A stretch of 64,000 nucleotides of DNA from Candidatus Epulonipiscium fishelsonii (GCA_001983455.1 LJDB01000043.1:1-64000), one strand, 5' to 3'. Numbered from the stretch's first letter, positions 35,962-45,126 are shown. Notes: a model not told the origin generated them from the sequence alone. A program made the numbers and translations.

Positions 35962-36753
35962 TTGGCAAAGAAAGAACCAAAAGCTAAAGCAACGGAAGAA
36001 CCTGCTGTTGAGGAAGAAGGCAAAGGAAAAAAGGAGAAGAAAGAGAAAAAGGGGAAAAAAGAAAAAAAGAAGAAAAGCAAATTTAAAAAGTTTTTGTTCT
36101 TTGTAATTTTTTGGGGAGGGGTTGGAACAGGAATATATTTGAATTGGGATATTATAAATCCCATAGTAGCACCTCGTGTAGAAAATATTCCTTATTTAAA
36201 TAAAATCTTTGTTATACCAGTGGATGAAACAGTAGACCCATACACGTTAATTCCTCATGAAAAACTTGTGGAACAGCTAAAAGCAGCAGAAGCCCAAATT
36301 TTAACAAAAGAGGAAGAAATTACAGCTTTAAATCAAGTTGAGATGGATTTAAGAAATAGAATAACAGGGCTACAAGAATATGAGTCTAATTATGAAGCAT
36401 TTTTAGAAGAAAAACTTATGTGGAGTGCTGAAATTGCCATGGAAAATCCTAGTTTATTTATTGAGCAATATGAGAGCATGTATCCAGAGGATGCATCCAG
36501 GATTTATGAGGCTTTGAAGGGTGAAGCAGTACTGTCAAAAGAGCAACAAGAACATGCAGAAATTGTTGCAGAAATGGAAGAAGGTCAGGCAGCAGCTATG
36601 TTGGAATTACTGTTGCAAGCCGATATAAATCTTGTAAAGGTTATTATGGAAAATATGGATCTTGATAAACAGTCTGCAATCTTGAGTGCAATGACAACAG
36701 AAAATGCTGCACAGATAGTAAGATTAATTTCACCAGAGTTCGTGTTACCATAA
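35962..36753 (+). CDS. ylxF: YlxF/MotE-like membrane protein with MgtE-N-type domain
   Basis: 263 residues, TTG start at 35962 five bases after GGAGGAG, directly after the fliJ stop. A lysine/glutamate-rich cytoplasmic tail (about 45 residues) precedes one membrane helix (FLFFVIFWGGVGTGIYLNWD). Then a coiled coil (residues 95-140) and an MgtE-N-like helical repeat (DINLVKVIMENMDLDKQSAI) follow. Position between fliJ and fliK equals Bacillus ylxF. MotE-type proteins stabilise motor components in other bacteria; the role here is inferred. Confidence 0.75.
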   Translation: MAKKEPKAKATEEPAVEEEGKGKKEKKEKKGKKEKKKKSKFKKFLFFVIFWGGVGTGIYLNWDIINPIVAPRVENIPYLNKIFVIPVDETVDPYTLIPHEKLVEQLKAAEAQILTKEEEITALNQVEMDLRNRITGLQEYESNYEAFLEEKLMWSAEIAMENPSLFIEQYESMYPEDASRIYEALKGEAVLSKEQQEHAEIVAEMEEGQAAAMLELLLQADINLVKVIMENMDLDKQSAILSAMTTENAAQIVRLISPEFVLP

Positions 36754-36780
36754 AATATCTGTTTACTTATGAAATACACG

Positions 36781-36840
36781 GCATGAAACCCCACCACTAC
36801 GTGGTCTCCCTCCCCTTAAAAGGGGAGGCTGAAAGAGGGG
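36781..36840. repeat. GC-rich double-hairpin element between ylxF and fliK
   Basis: ACCAC-TAC-GTGGT (36793-36805) and CCTCCCCTT-AA-AAGGGGAGG (36809-36828) lie side by side, flanked by GAAACCCC and GAAAGAGGGG. The composition is far from the surrounding AT-rich DNA, as expected of a transferred REP-like palindromic element. It is not followed by a T-run. The rest of 36754-36972 is featureless leader. Confidence 0.6.
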
Positions 36841-36972
36841 TAGAACAAAATGAATTAACGTGTAAGGTAAATTCACAAGATACATATTAATGTATTTATC
36901 AAGAAAACTATGACATATAATCAATATTTTTAAATTAATTAAAACGTATATAATATTAGGGGGAAAAAACAA

Positions 36973-38367
36973 ATGAACGTAATGGATATGCTTAATACAA
37001 CAAGAAAAACAAATAATACAAATACTCAACAACAAAATACTTATAACAATAACAACAGCAATAAACTTCCTAGCAACAACGATAATAAAAATATTACTAA
37101 CAATTTTGACATAAGTATGAATGTAGAAAGTAGTTTTCAATCTACCTTAGACGTTGTTACTAAAACTCAAGAAACTAACAATAAAAAATCAGACATTAAC
37201 AAAACAGATACGAGCAATAATAAAAAAGAAGAGGATACATATGAAGACCCTAACAAAGTGAAAAAGGATGATAACATAGCTAAAACTGAAGAGCCTGCAC
37301 AAAAAGAAGAAATTACAAAAGAGGATAATGTAAATAAAGTTGAAAAGCCAAGCGAAACTTCTGATGAAAATGTGAATGTTGATGTAACTGAACAACTTCA
37401 AAATGTTGATGAAATAATGGTATTAATTGCTCAATATTTAAACGTTGATGTTAGTGAAGTAAAGTCAACTTTGGAAAATATGGGCATAAATCTTGAAGAA
37501 GGATTTAGTATGGAAAATCTTGATAATCTTCTTGGTGAAATGTTTTCTATGGAACAACTTTTAACAGATGGTGATTTACAACAAAATATTTTAACTTTAA
37601 GAGAATTGCTAGGTGAAAGTTTAAAAAATGGAGAAGAAACATTAAAAGTTCTTGATCAAAATTTGACTCAACAAGTTCAATCTATTGTTGATGAAACTAT
37701 GACAACAACAGTTATGACAGAAGAAGTAGTAGTAGAAGAGGTAGCTCAAATTGTAGCAGAACCTACTTTAAGAGAAACTGCAAATGATAAGACTACAATA
37801 AATGATATTATAACTTATCAGGATGCAAATTTACAAAATCAAACTGGGAATGTTGGATTTGAAGTGCCAGTTGTTTCTATAAAAGGACAGTTGACCCAAA
37901 TTTTAAATAATCAATCAACTACAACGACTACACTTAAATCTTTCCAAAATAGTTTGAATTCACAAATTGTTAACAAAATTGATATAAATATTTTGCAAGA
38001 CGGTCAGGAAATAACCATTAACTTGGATCCAAAAGAATTGGGAAAACTTTCTATGAAAATTATTGAACAGAATGGACACTTAACTGCCGATATAAAAGTA
38101 GAGAGTGAAAAAACAAAAGAAATGCTCTTAACTCAACTTGATACATTAAAAGAAAGTTTATCAGAAAAAGGATTAACAATTGGAGAATTTAATGTAGACG
38201 TTGACTCACAGCCTTACAAAGAACAAATGCAACAACAGCAACAAAAATCAGCAAAACGTATGGAAGAGATAATAGCAAAACATATGGGAGAGATTGATTC
38301 AGATGCAGTTATTGAAGATGTTGGCGAACAAATAATACATAATAAATCAGTTAACATTAGAGCGTAG
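36973..38367 (+). CDS. fliK: Flagellar hook-length control protein FliK
   Basis: 464 residues. The first 60 residues are Asn/Gln/Thr-rich (low-complexity, secreted-ruler type), followed by a charged stretch and a helical middle. The C-terminal Flg_hook domain (INLDPKELGKLSMKIIEQ, KEMLLTQLDTLKESLSEKGL) is the specificity-switch part that contacts FlhB. FliK measures hook length and switches export to filament proteins. AGGGGG lies eight bases before ATG. Confidence 0.93.
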   Translation: MNVMDMLNTTRKTNNTNTQQQNTYNNNNSNKLPSNNDNKNITNNFDISMNVESSFQSTLDVVTKTQETNNKKSDINKTDTSNNKKEEDTYEDPNKVKKDDNIAKTEEPAQKEEITKEDNVNKVEKPSETSDENVNVDVTEQLQNVDEIMVLIAQYLNVDVSEVKSTLENMGINLEEGFSMENLDNLLGEMFSMEQLLTDGDLQQNILTLRELLGESLKNGEETLKVLDQNLTQQVQSIVDETMTTTVMTEEVVVEEVAQIVAEPTLRETANDKTTINDIITYQDANLQNQTGNVGFEVPVVSIKGQLTQILNNQSTTTTTLKSFQNSLNSQIVNKIDINILQDGQEITINLDPKELGKLSMKIIEQNGHLTADIKVESEKTKEMLLTQLDTLKESLSEKGLTIGEFNVDVDSQPYKEQMQQQQQKSAKRMEEIIAKHMGEIDSDAVIEDVGEQIIHNKSVNIRA

Positions 38368-38378
38368 GAGGTCACAAT

Positions 38379-39188
38379 ATGAGTACAGTAGCATCAGCAA
38401 CAGATACAAATATTTTATATGAACCAGAGAAACCAAGAGAACCAGTGCAACAACTGGGTAAAGATGAATTTATCCAGCTTTTACTAGTGCAAATGCAATA
38501 TCAGGACCCATTGGAGCCGATGGATACAAATGAATCCATTGCCCAATTGGCACAGTTTTCAGCGTTGGAACAAATGATGAATGTTGCTTCTATGACAGAA
38601 AAGCAAATGGCTTATGATATGGTCGGAAGTTATGCTACATATAGTTATGACAACGAAGAAACAGGGCAAACAGAATGGCACACTGGGAAAATTGAGTTTG
38701 TAAAAACTAATGGTGAAGAGATAATGCTAGGCTTTAGCACAGGCCATGAAGTTCCACTTGCTAATGTAGAAGAAGTTATAAATGGAACAGATATTACTGG
38801 TGATTCATCTGCCTTTGATGTTATTGGTCAGACAGTTCAAGCTACATATGAAAGCAAAAATGAAGAAGGTACAATTGAACAACAACTTATTGAAGGAGAA
38901 GTTCTTGAAGTTATACTTGAAGATGGTGATGCATATGTTATAATTGGTACAGGAAAAGAGTCTATGAAAATACCATTTGAGGACGTACAAAACATTGTTG
39001 AAAATCCAAGTATAACTGGAAGAGAAGTTACATATAAAGCTAAAGATGAGAATGGCAAAGAAATAGAGGTTACAGGAGTTGTTGAATATATTACAATAAC
39101 AGAAGAAGATACATATGTATATGTTAATGAAGAATTTATTGATTTTAAAGATTTGATCTCAGTGAAAAATAAGACTGAAAAAGAATAG
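38379..39188 (+). CDS. flgD: Hook capping protein FlgD
   Basis: 269 residues. The N-terminal export and cap region reads LGKDEFIQLLLVQMQYQDPL, EPMDTNESIAQLAQFSALEQ. The C-terminal half is a longer, beta-rich region than in Bacillus FlgD, with a repeated valine/glutamate pattern (IEGEVLEVILEDGDAYVIIG). It caps the growing hook so that FlgE can polymerise. Located right before the flgE array. Confidence 0.93.
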   Translation: MSTVASATDTNILYEPEKPREPVQQLGKDEFIQLLLVQMQYQDPLEPMDTNESIAQLAQFSALEQMMNVASMTEKQMAYDMVGSYATYSYDNEETGQTEWHTGKIEFVKTNGEEIMLGFSTGHEVPLANVEEVINGTDITGDSSAFDVIGQTVQATYESKNEEGTIEQQLIEGEVLEVILEDGDAYVIIGTGKESMKIPFEDVQNIVENPSITGREVTYKAKDENGKEIEVTGVVEYITITEEDTYVYVNEEFIDFKDLISVKNKTEKE

Positions 39189-39210
39189 AGAAGTTCTTTA
39201 ATAATAATGA

Positions 39211-39241
39211 AATGATGGAAATTTTTAAATTTTCCATCATT
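39211..39241 (+). terminator. Hairpin between flgD and flgE1
   Basis: AATGATGGAAA and TTTCCATCATT, a perfect 11-bp stem with an A/T loop, followed by GTTTCTAG. The T-run is poor, so attenuation or RNA processing is possible. A second small hairpin, TAGCAAA-TACAG-TTTGCTA, lies at 39256-39274. Confidence 0.5.
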
Positions 39242-39319
39242 GTTTCTAGTATGTATAGCAAATACAGTTTGCTAGTACAAAAGATTTCTATAGAAAATTA
39301 CACAAGGAGGAAACTAATT

Positions 39320-40837
39320 ATGATGCGTTCAATGTACTCTGGGGTATCGGGGCTTCGTTCCCACCAGACAAAAATGGATGTTATAGGTAACAACATATCA
39401 AACGTTAATACTATAGGTTTTAAAACACAAAGAGTAACTTTTGCAGATACATTTTCACAAACAACACAATCCGCAACAGCGGCAAATGATGACACTGGGT
39501 TGGGGGGGCGAAATGCAATGCAAATTGGGCTAGGAGCAAATGTATCTTCCATAGATATGCTTATGACTCAAGGAGCAAGCCAACGTACGGATAATCCTTT
39601 TGACTTAATGATCCAAGGAGACGGCTTTATGGTTGTTTCGGATGCAAGTGGAGAATATTATACAAGAGCGGGAGCAATTAGGCTTGATGCAGATGGAAAC
39701 TTAACAATGGCAAATGGTATGATAGTGCAAGGATGGCCTGCAAATAACAGTGGTACAAATATAATAAAAGGGCAAGTAGAAGGTTTATCTGTTGGTAACT
39801 CTGCAACAAGTAAAACTCCACCCGAGGCAACAACATCAATTGATATATTAGGAAATCTTAATATAGCTGACGCAACATCAGATACAGACGGAGATGGAAT
39901 TCCAGATGGGATAACAACTCAATTACAATTTTTTGACTCTCAAGGAACAAGATATAGTATGGAAATTGTATTTCAATATGTAGAAAATGATAATGTAGCG
40001 GGGCAACTAGGGATAACAGCACCACTCCCAGCGACTAACCCATATTGGACAGTTATGATACCAACAAAGCCCGTTACAATTGGGCAGGCAGTTGAACAAC
40101 ATCTTGTTGTTGTAGATGCAACTGGAAGAGAAATAGCCTTGCCAAGTGCGGTTAATAATAATGCTCCTGGTGTTCAAGGGGTTGGAGCAAACGGTGAATT
40201 ATTTACAAGTGTTCAGATGGTATTTGACTCTAACGGGCAAATTGTCTCTCCAGCCACAGGTGCAGGTGGAGATGGAGTAGCAACATCAATATTCACTTGG
40301 GGAACAGTGCTAGACCTTTCAACAGCAATTGATCCAGATACAGGTGTGCCATTAAATTTAAAGGCTACACTGGGAGACTTGGATCCAGCAACTCCTGGTG
40401 CAGGAGGTGCCATAGAAATAAACATGAACCAAATGACTCAATATGATGCAAGAGCGACTATAAAACCGCTGATGGCTGATGGTAAACCCGCCGGAAATAT
40501 GACTGGATATACAATTGGTACAGATGGAAAAATTGTAGCTTATTATGACAATGGTGACCAGATGTTTCTTGGGCAAGTTTCTATTGCTAAGTTTGACAAT
40601 CCTGCTGGGTTAGAAAAATTTGGCTCAAACTTATTTATCTCAACACAAAACTCAGGAGTATTTGATGGAATTGGAGAAATGGGGAGCTTTCAAACTGGAG
40701 TTCTTGAAATGTCAAACGTAGACCTTTCACAAGAATTTACAGAAATGATTGTTACACAACGTGGGTTCCAAGCAAATGCAAAAATAATAACAGCATCAGA
40801 TGAAATTTTACAAGAGCTAGTAAACCTTAAACGTTAA
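39320..40837 (+). CDS. flgE: Flagellar hook protein FlgE, copy 1
   Basis: 505 residues from ATG 39320, nine bases after AAGGAGG; the open frame back to 39212 runs through the hairpins and is not coding. The N-terminal rod/hook helix has [19 protein letters not shown] and [18 protein letters not shown]; the C-terminal helix has [20 protein letters not shown]. In between are the exposed domains, with a thrombospondin-type calcium motif DTDGDGIPDG at residues 188-197. FlgE polymerises into the universal joint. First of three tandem flgE-type genes. Confidence 0.96.
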   Translation: MMRSMYSGVSGLRSHQTKMDVIGNNISNVNTIGFKTQRVTFADTFSQTTQSATAANDDTGLGGRNAMQIGLGANVSSIDMLMTQGASQRTDNPFDLMIQGDGFMVVSDASGEYYTRAGAIRLDADGNLTMANGMIVQGWPANNSGTNIIKGQVEGLSVGNSATSKTPPEATTSIDILGNLNIADATSDTDGDGIPDGITTQLQFFDSQGTRYSMEIVFQYVENDNVAGQLGITAPLPATNPYWTVMIPTKPVTIGQAVEQHLVVVDATGREIALPSAVNNNAPGVQGVGANGELFTSVQMVFDSNGQIVSPATGAGGDGVATSIFTWGTVLDLSTAIDPDTGVPLNLKATLGDLDPATPGAGGAIEINMNQMTQYDARATIKPLMADGKPAGNMTGYTIGTDGKIVAYYDNGDQMFLGQVSIAKFDNPAGLEKFGSNLFISTQNSGVFDGIGEMGSFQTGVLEMSNVDLSQEFTEMIVTQRGFQANAKIITASDEILQELVNLKR

Positions 40838-40930
40838 TAAGATTTGATCAATGACCAAATATAACTAGATATCACTCACGTAGCTTAACTTGAATAAAAA
40901 ATAAGTAAAAAATTTAGGGGGGACTAAATT
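40838..40930. repeat. Duplicated spacer after flgE copy 1
   Basis: The run beginning GATTTGATCAATGACCAAAT and continuing through TCACTCACGTAGCTTAACTT to AAAAAATTTAGGGGG recurs almost exactly at 41265-41371, after the mini gene. It shows that the unit duplicated was gene plus spacer and supplies each copy with its ribosome site. Confidence 0.85.
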
Positions 40931-41272
40931 ATGATGCCTTCAATGTATTCAGGAATATCAGGGCTACGTGTTCATCAAACTAAGATGGATGTTATAGGTA
41001 ACAATATAGCAAATGTTAATACAATGGGTTTTAAAACTCAACGAGTAACTTTTGCGGATACATTTTCACAAACACTACAAAACGCAGGAGGATTTGACGG
41101 AATTGGAGAAATTGGAAGCTTTCAAACTGGAACTCTTGAGATGTCAAACGTAAACCTGTCACAAGAATTTACAGAAATGATTATTACACAAAGAGGATTT
41201 CAATCAAATACAAAAATAATAACAACATCAGATGAAATTTTACAAGAACTAGTAAACGTTAATAAAATTTGA
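40931..41272 (+). CDS. Mini-FlgE: hook/rod-type protein lacking the whole central region
   Basis: 113 residues. Residues 1-48 match the N-terminus of the flanking FlgE proteins ([19 protein letters not shown]), and residues 55-113 match their last 59 ([31 protein letters not shown]). About 392 codons between are gone without a frameshift. The remaining pieces are just the two terminal helices, the size of small rod proteins such as FlgB. It has its own AGGGGGG ribosome site and no stop codons. It may be a rod-hook junction or dominant terminator subunit, or a still-open relic. Confidence 0.85.
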   Translation: MMPSMYSGISGLRVHQTKMDVIGNNIANVNTMGFKTQRVTFADTFSQTLQNAGGFDGIGEIGSFQTGTLEMSNVNLSQEFTEMIITQRGFQSNTKIITTSDEILQELVNVNKI

Positions 41273-41371
41273 TCAATGACCAAATATAACTAGATATCAC
41301 TCACGTAGCTTAACTTGAATAAAACATATGAAAAGCATAAAATAAGTAAAAAATTTAGGGGGAACTAAATT

Positions 41372-42889
41372 ATGATGCGTTCAATGTATTCAGGAGTATC
41401 GGGGCTACGTGCTCATCAAACCAAGATGGATGTTATAGGTAACAATATAGCAAATGTTAATACAATGGGTTTTAAAACCCAACGAGTAACTTTTGCAGAT
41501 ACATTTTCACAAACAACACAATCAGCAACGGCGGCGAACGATGACACTGGGTTGGGGGGACGAAATGCGATGCAAGTCGGTTTAGGAGCAAACGTATCTT
41601 CAATAGATATGCTTATGACTCCAGGGGCAAGTCAACGTACGGATAATCCGTTTGATCTACTGATTGAAGGAGATGGATTTATTGTTGTTTCGGATGCAAG
41701 TGGAGAGTATTACACACGAGCAGGAGCTTTAAAACTTGACGCTGAAGGAAATTTACTTATAAATAATGGTATGCATGTTCAGGGGTGGCCAGCAAATAAC
41801 TCAGGGACTAGTATTATTAAAGGGCAGGTGCAAGATTTAAGCGTTGGTGGTTCCTTAAATTCTAAAACACCACCAGAGTCAACAACAGAAATTAATATTC
41901 CAGGAAATCTTAATATATCTGAGGCAACTGAAGACACAGATGGAGATGGAATTCCAGACGGAATTACAAGTCAAATACAATTTTTTGACTCGCAAGGAAC
42001 AAGATATAGTATGGAAGTTGTGTTTCAATATGTAGAAAATGATAATGTAGCGGGGCAACTAGGAATAACAGCACCACTTCCAGCGACTAACCCATATTGG
42101 ACAGTTATGATACCAACAAAACCTGTTACAATTGGGCAGGCAGTTGAACAGCATCTTGTTGTTACAGATGCAAACGGAAGAGAGATAGCTCTACCTAGTG
42201 CAGTTAACAATAATGCTCCTGGTGTTCAAGGGGTTGGAGCAAATGGTGAACTATTTACAAGTGTTCAGATGATATTTGACGCTAATGGGGATATAGTTTC
42301 TCCAGCGACTGGCACGGGAGGCGATGGCGTATCGACTTCAATATTTACTTGGGGGACTGTATTAGATCTTTCAACAGCAATTGATCCAGATACAGGTGTG
42401 CCATTAAATTTAAAAGCTACATTGGGAGACTTAGATCCAGCAACTCCTGGAGCAGGCGGATCTATAGATATAAATATGAACAACATGACCCAATATGATG
42501 CAAAATCAAGTATAAAGCCAGATATGGTTGATGGAAAACCAGCAGGAAATATGACTGGATATGCAATTGGTACAGATGGAAAAATTGTCGCTTATTATGA
42601 CAATGGTGACCAGATGCTTCTTGGTCAAATTGCAGTAGCTACATTTGATAATCCTGCTGGATTAGAAAAATTTGGCTCAAACTTATTTGTTTCAACACAA
42701 AATTCAGGAGAATTTGATGGAATTGGAGAAGTTGGTAAATTCCAAACAGGCGTTCTTGAGATGTCAAATGTAGACCTTTCACAAGAATTTACAGAAATGA
42801 TTGTTACACAACGTGGATTCCAGGCTAACTCCAAAATAATAACAGCATCGGATGAAATTTTACAAGAATTAGTTAATCTTAAACGTTAA
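41372..42889 (+). CDS. flgE: Flagellar hook protein FlgE, copy 2
   Basis: 505 residues, the same length as copy 1 and very similar throughout; the stretch from about residue 200 to 320 is nearly identical at the DNA level, while residues 120-190 and 390-430 differ more. It keeps both terminal helices ([39 protein letters not shown]) and the DTDGDGIPDG calcium motif. Uneven divergence suggests gene conversion between the two copies. Two hook proteins could coassemble or be used at different stages. Confidence 0.95.
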   Translation: MMRSMYSGVSGLRAHQTKMDVIGNNIANVNTMGFKTQRVTFADTFSQTTQSATAANDDTGLGGRNAMQVGLGANVSSIDMLMTPGASQRTDNPFDLLIEGDGFIVVSDASGEYYTRAGALKLDAEGNLLINNGMHVQGWPANNSGTSIIKGQVQDLSVGGSLNSKTPPESTTEINIPGNLNISEATEDTDGDGIPDGITSQIQFFDSQGTRYSMEVVFQYVENDNVAGQLGITAPLPATNPYWTVMIPTKPVTIGQAVEQHLVVTDANGREIALPSAVNNNAPGVQGVGANGELFTSVQMIFDANGDIVSPATGTGGDGVSTSIFTWGTVLDLSTAIDPDTGVPLNLKATLGDLDPATPGAGGSIDINMNNMTQYDAKSSIKPDMVDGKPAGNMTGYAIGTDGKIVAYYDNGDQMLLGQIAVATFDNPAGLEKFGSNLFVSTQNSGEFDGIGEVGKFQTGVLEMSNVDLSQEFTEMIVTQRGFQANSKIITASDEILQELVNLKR

Positions 42890-42893
42890 TATT

Positions 42894-42917
42894 GTAGGGT
42901 ATTAGTGATTACCCTAC
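42894..42917. other. Hairpin after flgE copy 2
   Basis: GTAGGGTA and TACCCTAC around TTAGTGAT, no T-run. The following bases up to 43138 hold three tandem TATTATAATC-like units at 43102-43131, which contain -10-like boxes but no well-spaced -35. Confidence 0.45.
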
Positions 42918-43150
42918 CCGTATGGTTAATAAATATGAATAAAAATACGCAACTAATTGAAAGATATTGATGTTAATTGTGAAGAAGCATTAATAGTCCT
43001 TAATTACAACAAAAATGATAAAATGATAAGAAAAAGCTGATATGTTCTTATTTTTTCAAAAAGAACAATTAGTAGGATAAATTTCTTGAAGTTCTTCTAT
43101 ATTATAATCTATTATAATCTACTATAAACAAACGAAAGGTGTACAATTAC

Positions 43151-43369
43151 ATGATAAAACTTACTAGATTAAACGAAAAACAATTCATTATGAATTCAGA
43201 ACTAATTGAATTGATGGAAGAAACGCCCGATACAGTCATAACCTTAACAAACGGAAGAAAATATGTGGTTAAAGAAAAAGTAAATGAAATCACAGATTTA
43301 ATTGTTGAATACAAGAGAAGATGGTTTTTACGATTTACTGATGAGGAGAAAAATATGACTAATTTATAG
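43151..43369 (+). CDS. flbD: FlbD family flagellar protein
   Basis: 72 residues from ATG 43151, ten bases after AAAGGTG; a GTG at 43139 overlaps that site. MIKLTRLNEKQFIMNSELIE and TLTNGRKYVVKE are typical of the small FlbD protein found between flgE and motA in Firmicutes and spirochaetes. Exact function is not established. Confidence 0.9.
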   Translation: MIKLTRLNEKQFIMNSELIELMEETPDTVITLTNGRKYVVKEKVNEITDLIVEYKRRWFLRFTDEEKNMTNL

Positions 43370-43466
43370 GGTAATGAAGTTAGACTGTTAACCTACCTTC
43401 ATTACTTTGAATAATTAGCAATATTGTAGTGTATTGTTAGTTATCAATAATAAGGGGGGAAAAGAA

Positions 43467-44240
43467 ATGGATAAAGGTACACCGATAGGTCTAGTATTTG
43501 GAGGCTTTGCGATAGTTGCAACTATCCTTATAGGTGGAGGAGATTTGATGGGATTCGTCGATGCTCCATCCATATTTGTCGTTTTTGGAGGACTTATAGC
43601 AGCAATGCTTATAGGGTATACAATACCTGAATTAGCTGCAGGATTTAAATCTTTTAAAGTAGCATTGAACGACCCAGGGTTCAATCCTGCTGAGCTTATT
43701 AAACAGGTGAATGAACTAGCTCAAGCAGCGAGGAAAGATGGACTTTTGGTTTTAGAAGAAAAAGCTCAATCAATGGAAGATCCGTTTATGAAAAAAGGAA
43801 TTGGGCTAATGGTTGACGGTACAGATCCAGCGTTGATACGTGATATATTAGAAACAGAGCTTGCAATGATGGAAGAAAGACATAAAGGAATGCAAGGTTT
43901 TTGGGAAACAGTGGCTGCGATGGGTCCTGCGTGGGGGATGATTGGTACTTTAATTGGACTAGTTAACATGCTTGCGGAACTTTCTGACCCTACTACACTT
44001 GGACCAAAAATGGCGGTTGCACTTATAACAACGTTTTATGGTTCAGTTCTTGCGAACTGGGTTGCTTCACCAGTTGTAACAAGTATGAAAGGAAAAAGTG
44101 CACAAGAGGTTATGCTTAAACAGATGATGATTGAAGGACTACTTTCAATTCAAGCTGGAGAAAACCCTCGTGTTATTGAAGAAAAACTAAAATCTTTCCT
44201 TGATCCAGTTACAAGATTATCTCTTGAGCAACCTGAATAA
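43467..44240 (+). CDS. motA: Flagellar stator protein MotA
   Basis: 257 residues from ATG 43467 (after AAGGGGGG). Four membrane helices; the cytoplasmic loop has ERHKGMQGFWETVAAMGPAW leading to GMIGTLIGLVNML, and ALITTFYGSVLANWVASPV forms the third and fourth helices. With MotB it makes the ion-driven stator that turns FliG. Full length. Confidence 0.96.
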   Translation: MDKGTPIGLVFGGFAIVATILIGGGDLMGFVDAPSIFVVFGGLIAAMLIGYTIPELAAGFKSFKVALNDPGFNPAELIKQVNELAQAARKDGLLVLEEKAQSMEDPFMKKGIGLMVDGTDPALIRDILETELAMMEERHKGMQGFWETVAAMGPAWGMIGTLIGLVNMLAELSDPTTLGPKMAVALITTFYGSVLANWVASPVVTSMKGKSAQEVMLKQMMIEGLLSIQAGENPRVIEEKLKSFLDPVTRLSLEQPE

Positions 44241-44375
44241 TGGACATGGGTATAGTAGTTAACCATTAAAAACTAACAAGCTAACCATTGGATATTAAAT
44301 TTTTTAATAGGTGAATGTTGTCACCTTTACATACAACATTATATAAATGACATTGAAATAGAGGGGGATTATTTC

Positions 44376-45125
44376 ATGGCTAAGAAACAGAAAATGGAAG
44401 AAATAAAAATGGGTGCTCCCGAGTGGATGGCAACATTTAGTGACTTAATGACATTACTACTATGCTTTTTCGTTTTATTATTTGCATCTTCATCACAAGA
44501 TGCTGCTAAGTTTGCGGCAATAGCAAATTCATTTGATGGTGCTCCAGGAATTATGGTTGATGGAGACATTATGTTAAATGAACATGGTATGGTTGGTTCA
44601 GGTTTGGAAGAATACCCAGATCCTCCAGCAATAATTGAAGCATTAGCAGACATTTTAGAAGATGACGCAAAATCTATAAAAGATGAAATTCAAGAATACA
44701 TTTACGAAGAAGGATTGGACAGTAAAGTAGAAGTAGAACAATTTGGTGATGAAATTGTAATTACTTTTGAAGATTTCTTGTTATTTGATACAGGAAAAGC
44801 AGATATAAAACCTGCTGGAATTCCTATCCTTGACACAATGGGGATAAAAATTAGAGAATACACATTAGATGGATATAATATAAGGCTTGAGGGGCACACT
44901 GACAATGTACCAATTCGTACTGCACAATTTCCAAGCAACTGGGAACTTTCATCTGCAAGAGCAATTGCAGTTGGTAAATTTTTCATAGACCAACTAGAAT
45001 TTACTCCAGATACAGTTTCAGCAGAAGGATTTGGTGAGTATAAACCAATAGCCGACAATAATACTGCAGAAGGAAGATCGATAAATAGAAGAGTAGAGGT
45101 TAAGATCATAAAATCTCTTTTTTAA
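44376..45125 (+). CDS. motB: Flagellar stator protein MotB
   Basis: 249 residues. The membrane helix carries the ion-binding aspartate in ATFSDLMTLLLCFFVLLFAS. The C-terminal OmpA-like domain binds peptidoglycan (LEGHTDNVPIRTAQFPSNWE, AEGRSINRRVEV). It anchors the stator to the wall. Separated from motA by 135 bases that contain a small AGGTGA/TCACCT hairpin. Confidence 0.96.
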   Translation: MAKKQKMEEIKMGAPEWMATFSDLMTLLLCFFVLLFASSSQDAAKFAAIANSFDGAPGIMVDGDIMLNEHGMVGSGLEEYPDPPAIIEALADILEDDAKSIKDEIQEYIYEEGLDSKVEVEQFGDEIVITFEDFLLFDTGKADIKPAGIPILDTMGIKIREYTLDGYNIRLEGHTDNVPIRTAQFPSNWELSSARAIAVGKFFIDQLEFTPDTVSAEGFGEYKPIADNNTAEGRSINRRVEVKIIKSLF

Positions 45126-45126
45126 A

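Noticed and set aside
40931-41272. Mini-FlgE as an ordinary pseudogene
   Set aside because: The frame is intact at both ends, its ribosome site is kept and the conserved helix residues are unchanged; function remains unproven but decay is not visible.
43102-43131. Promoter in the TATTATAATC triple repeat before flbD
   Set aside because: Several -10-like boxes exist, but the nearest TTGAAG is 11 or 21 bp away, so no well-spaced -35 supports it.
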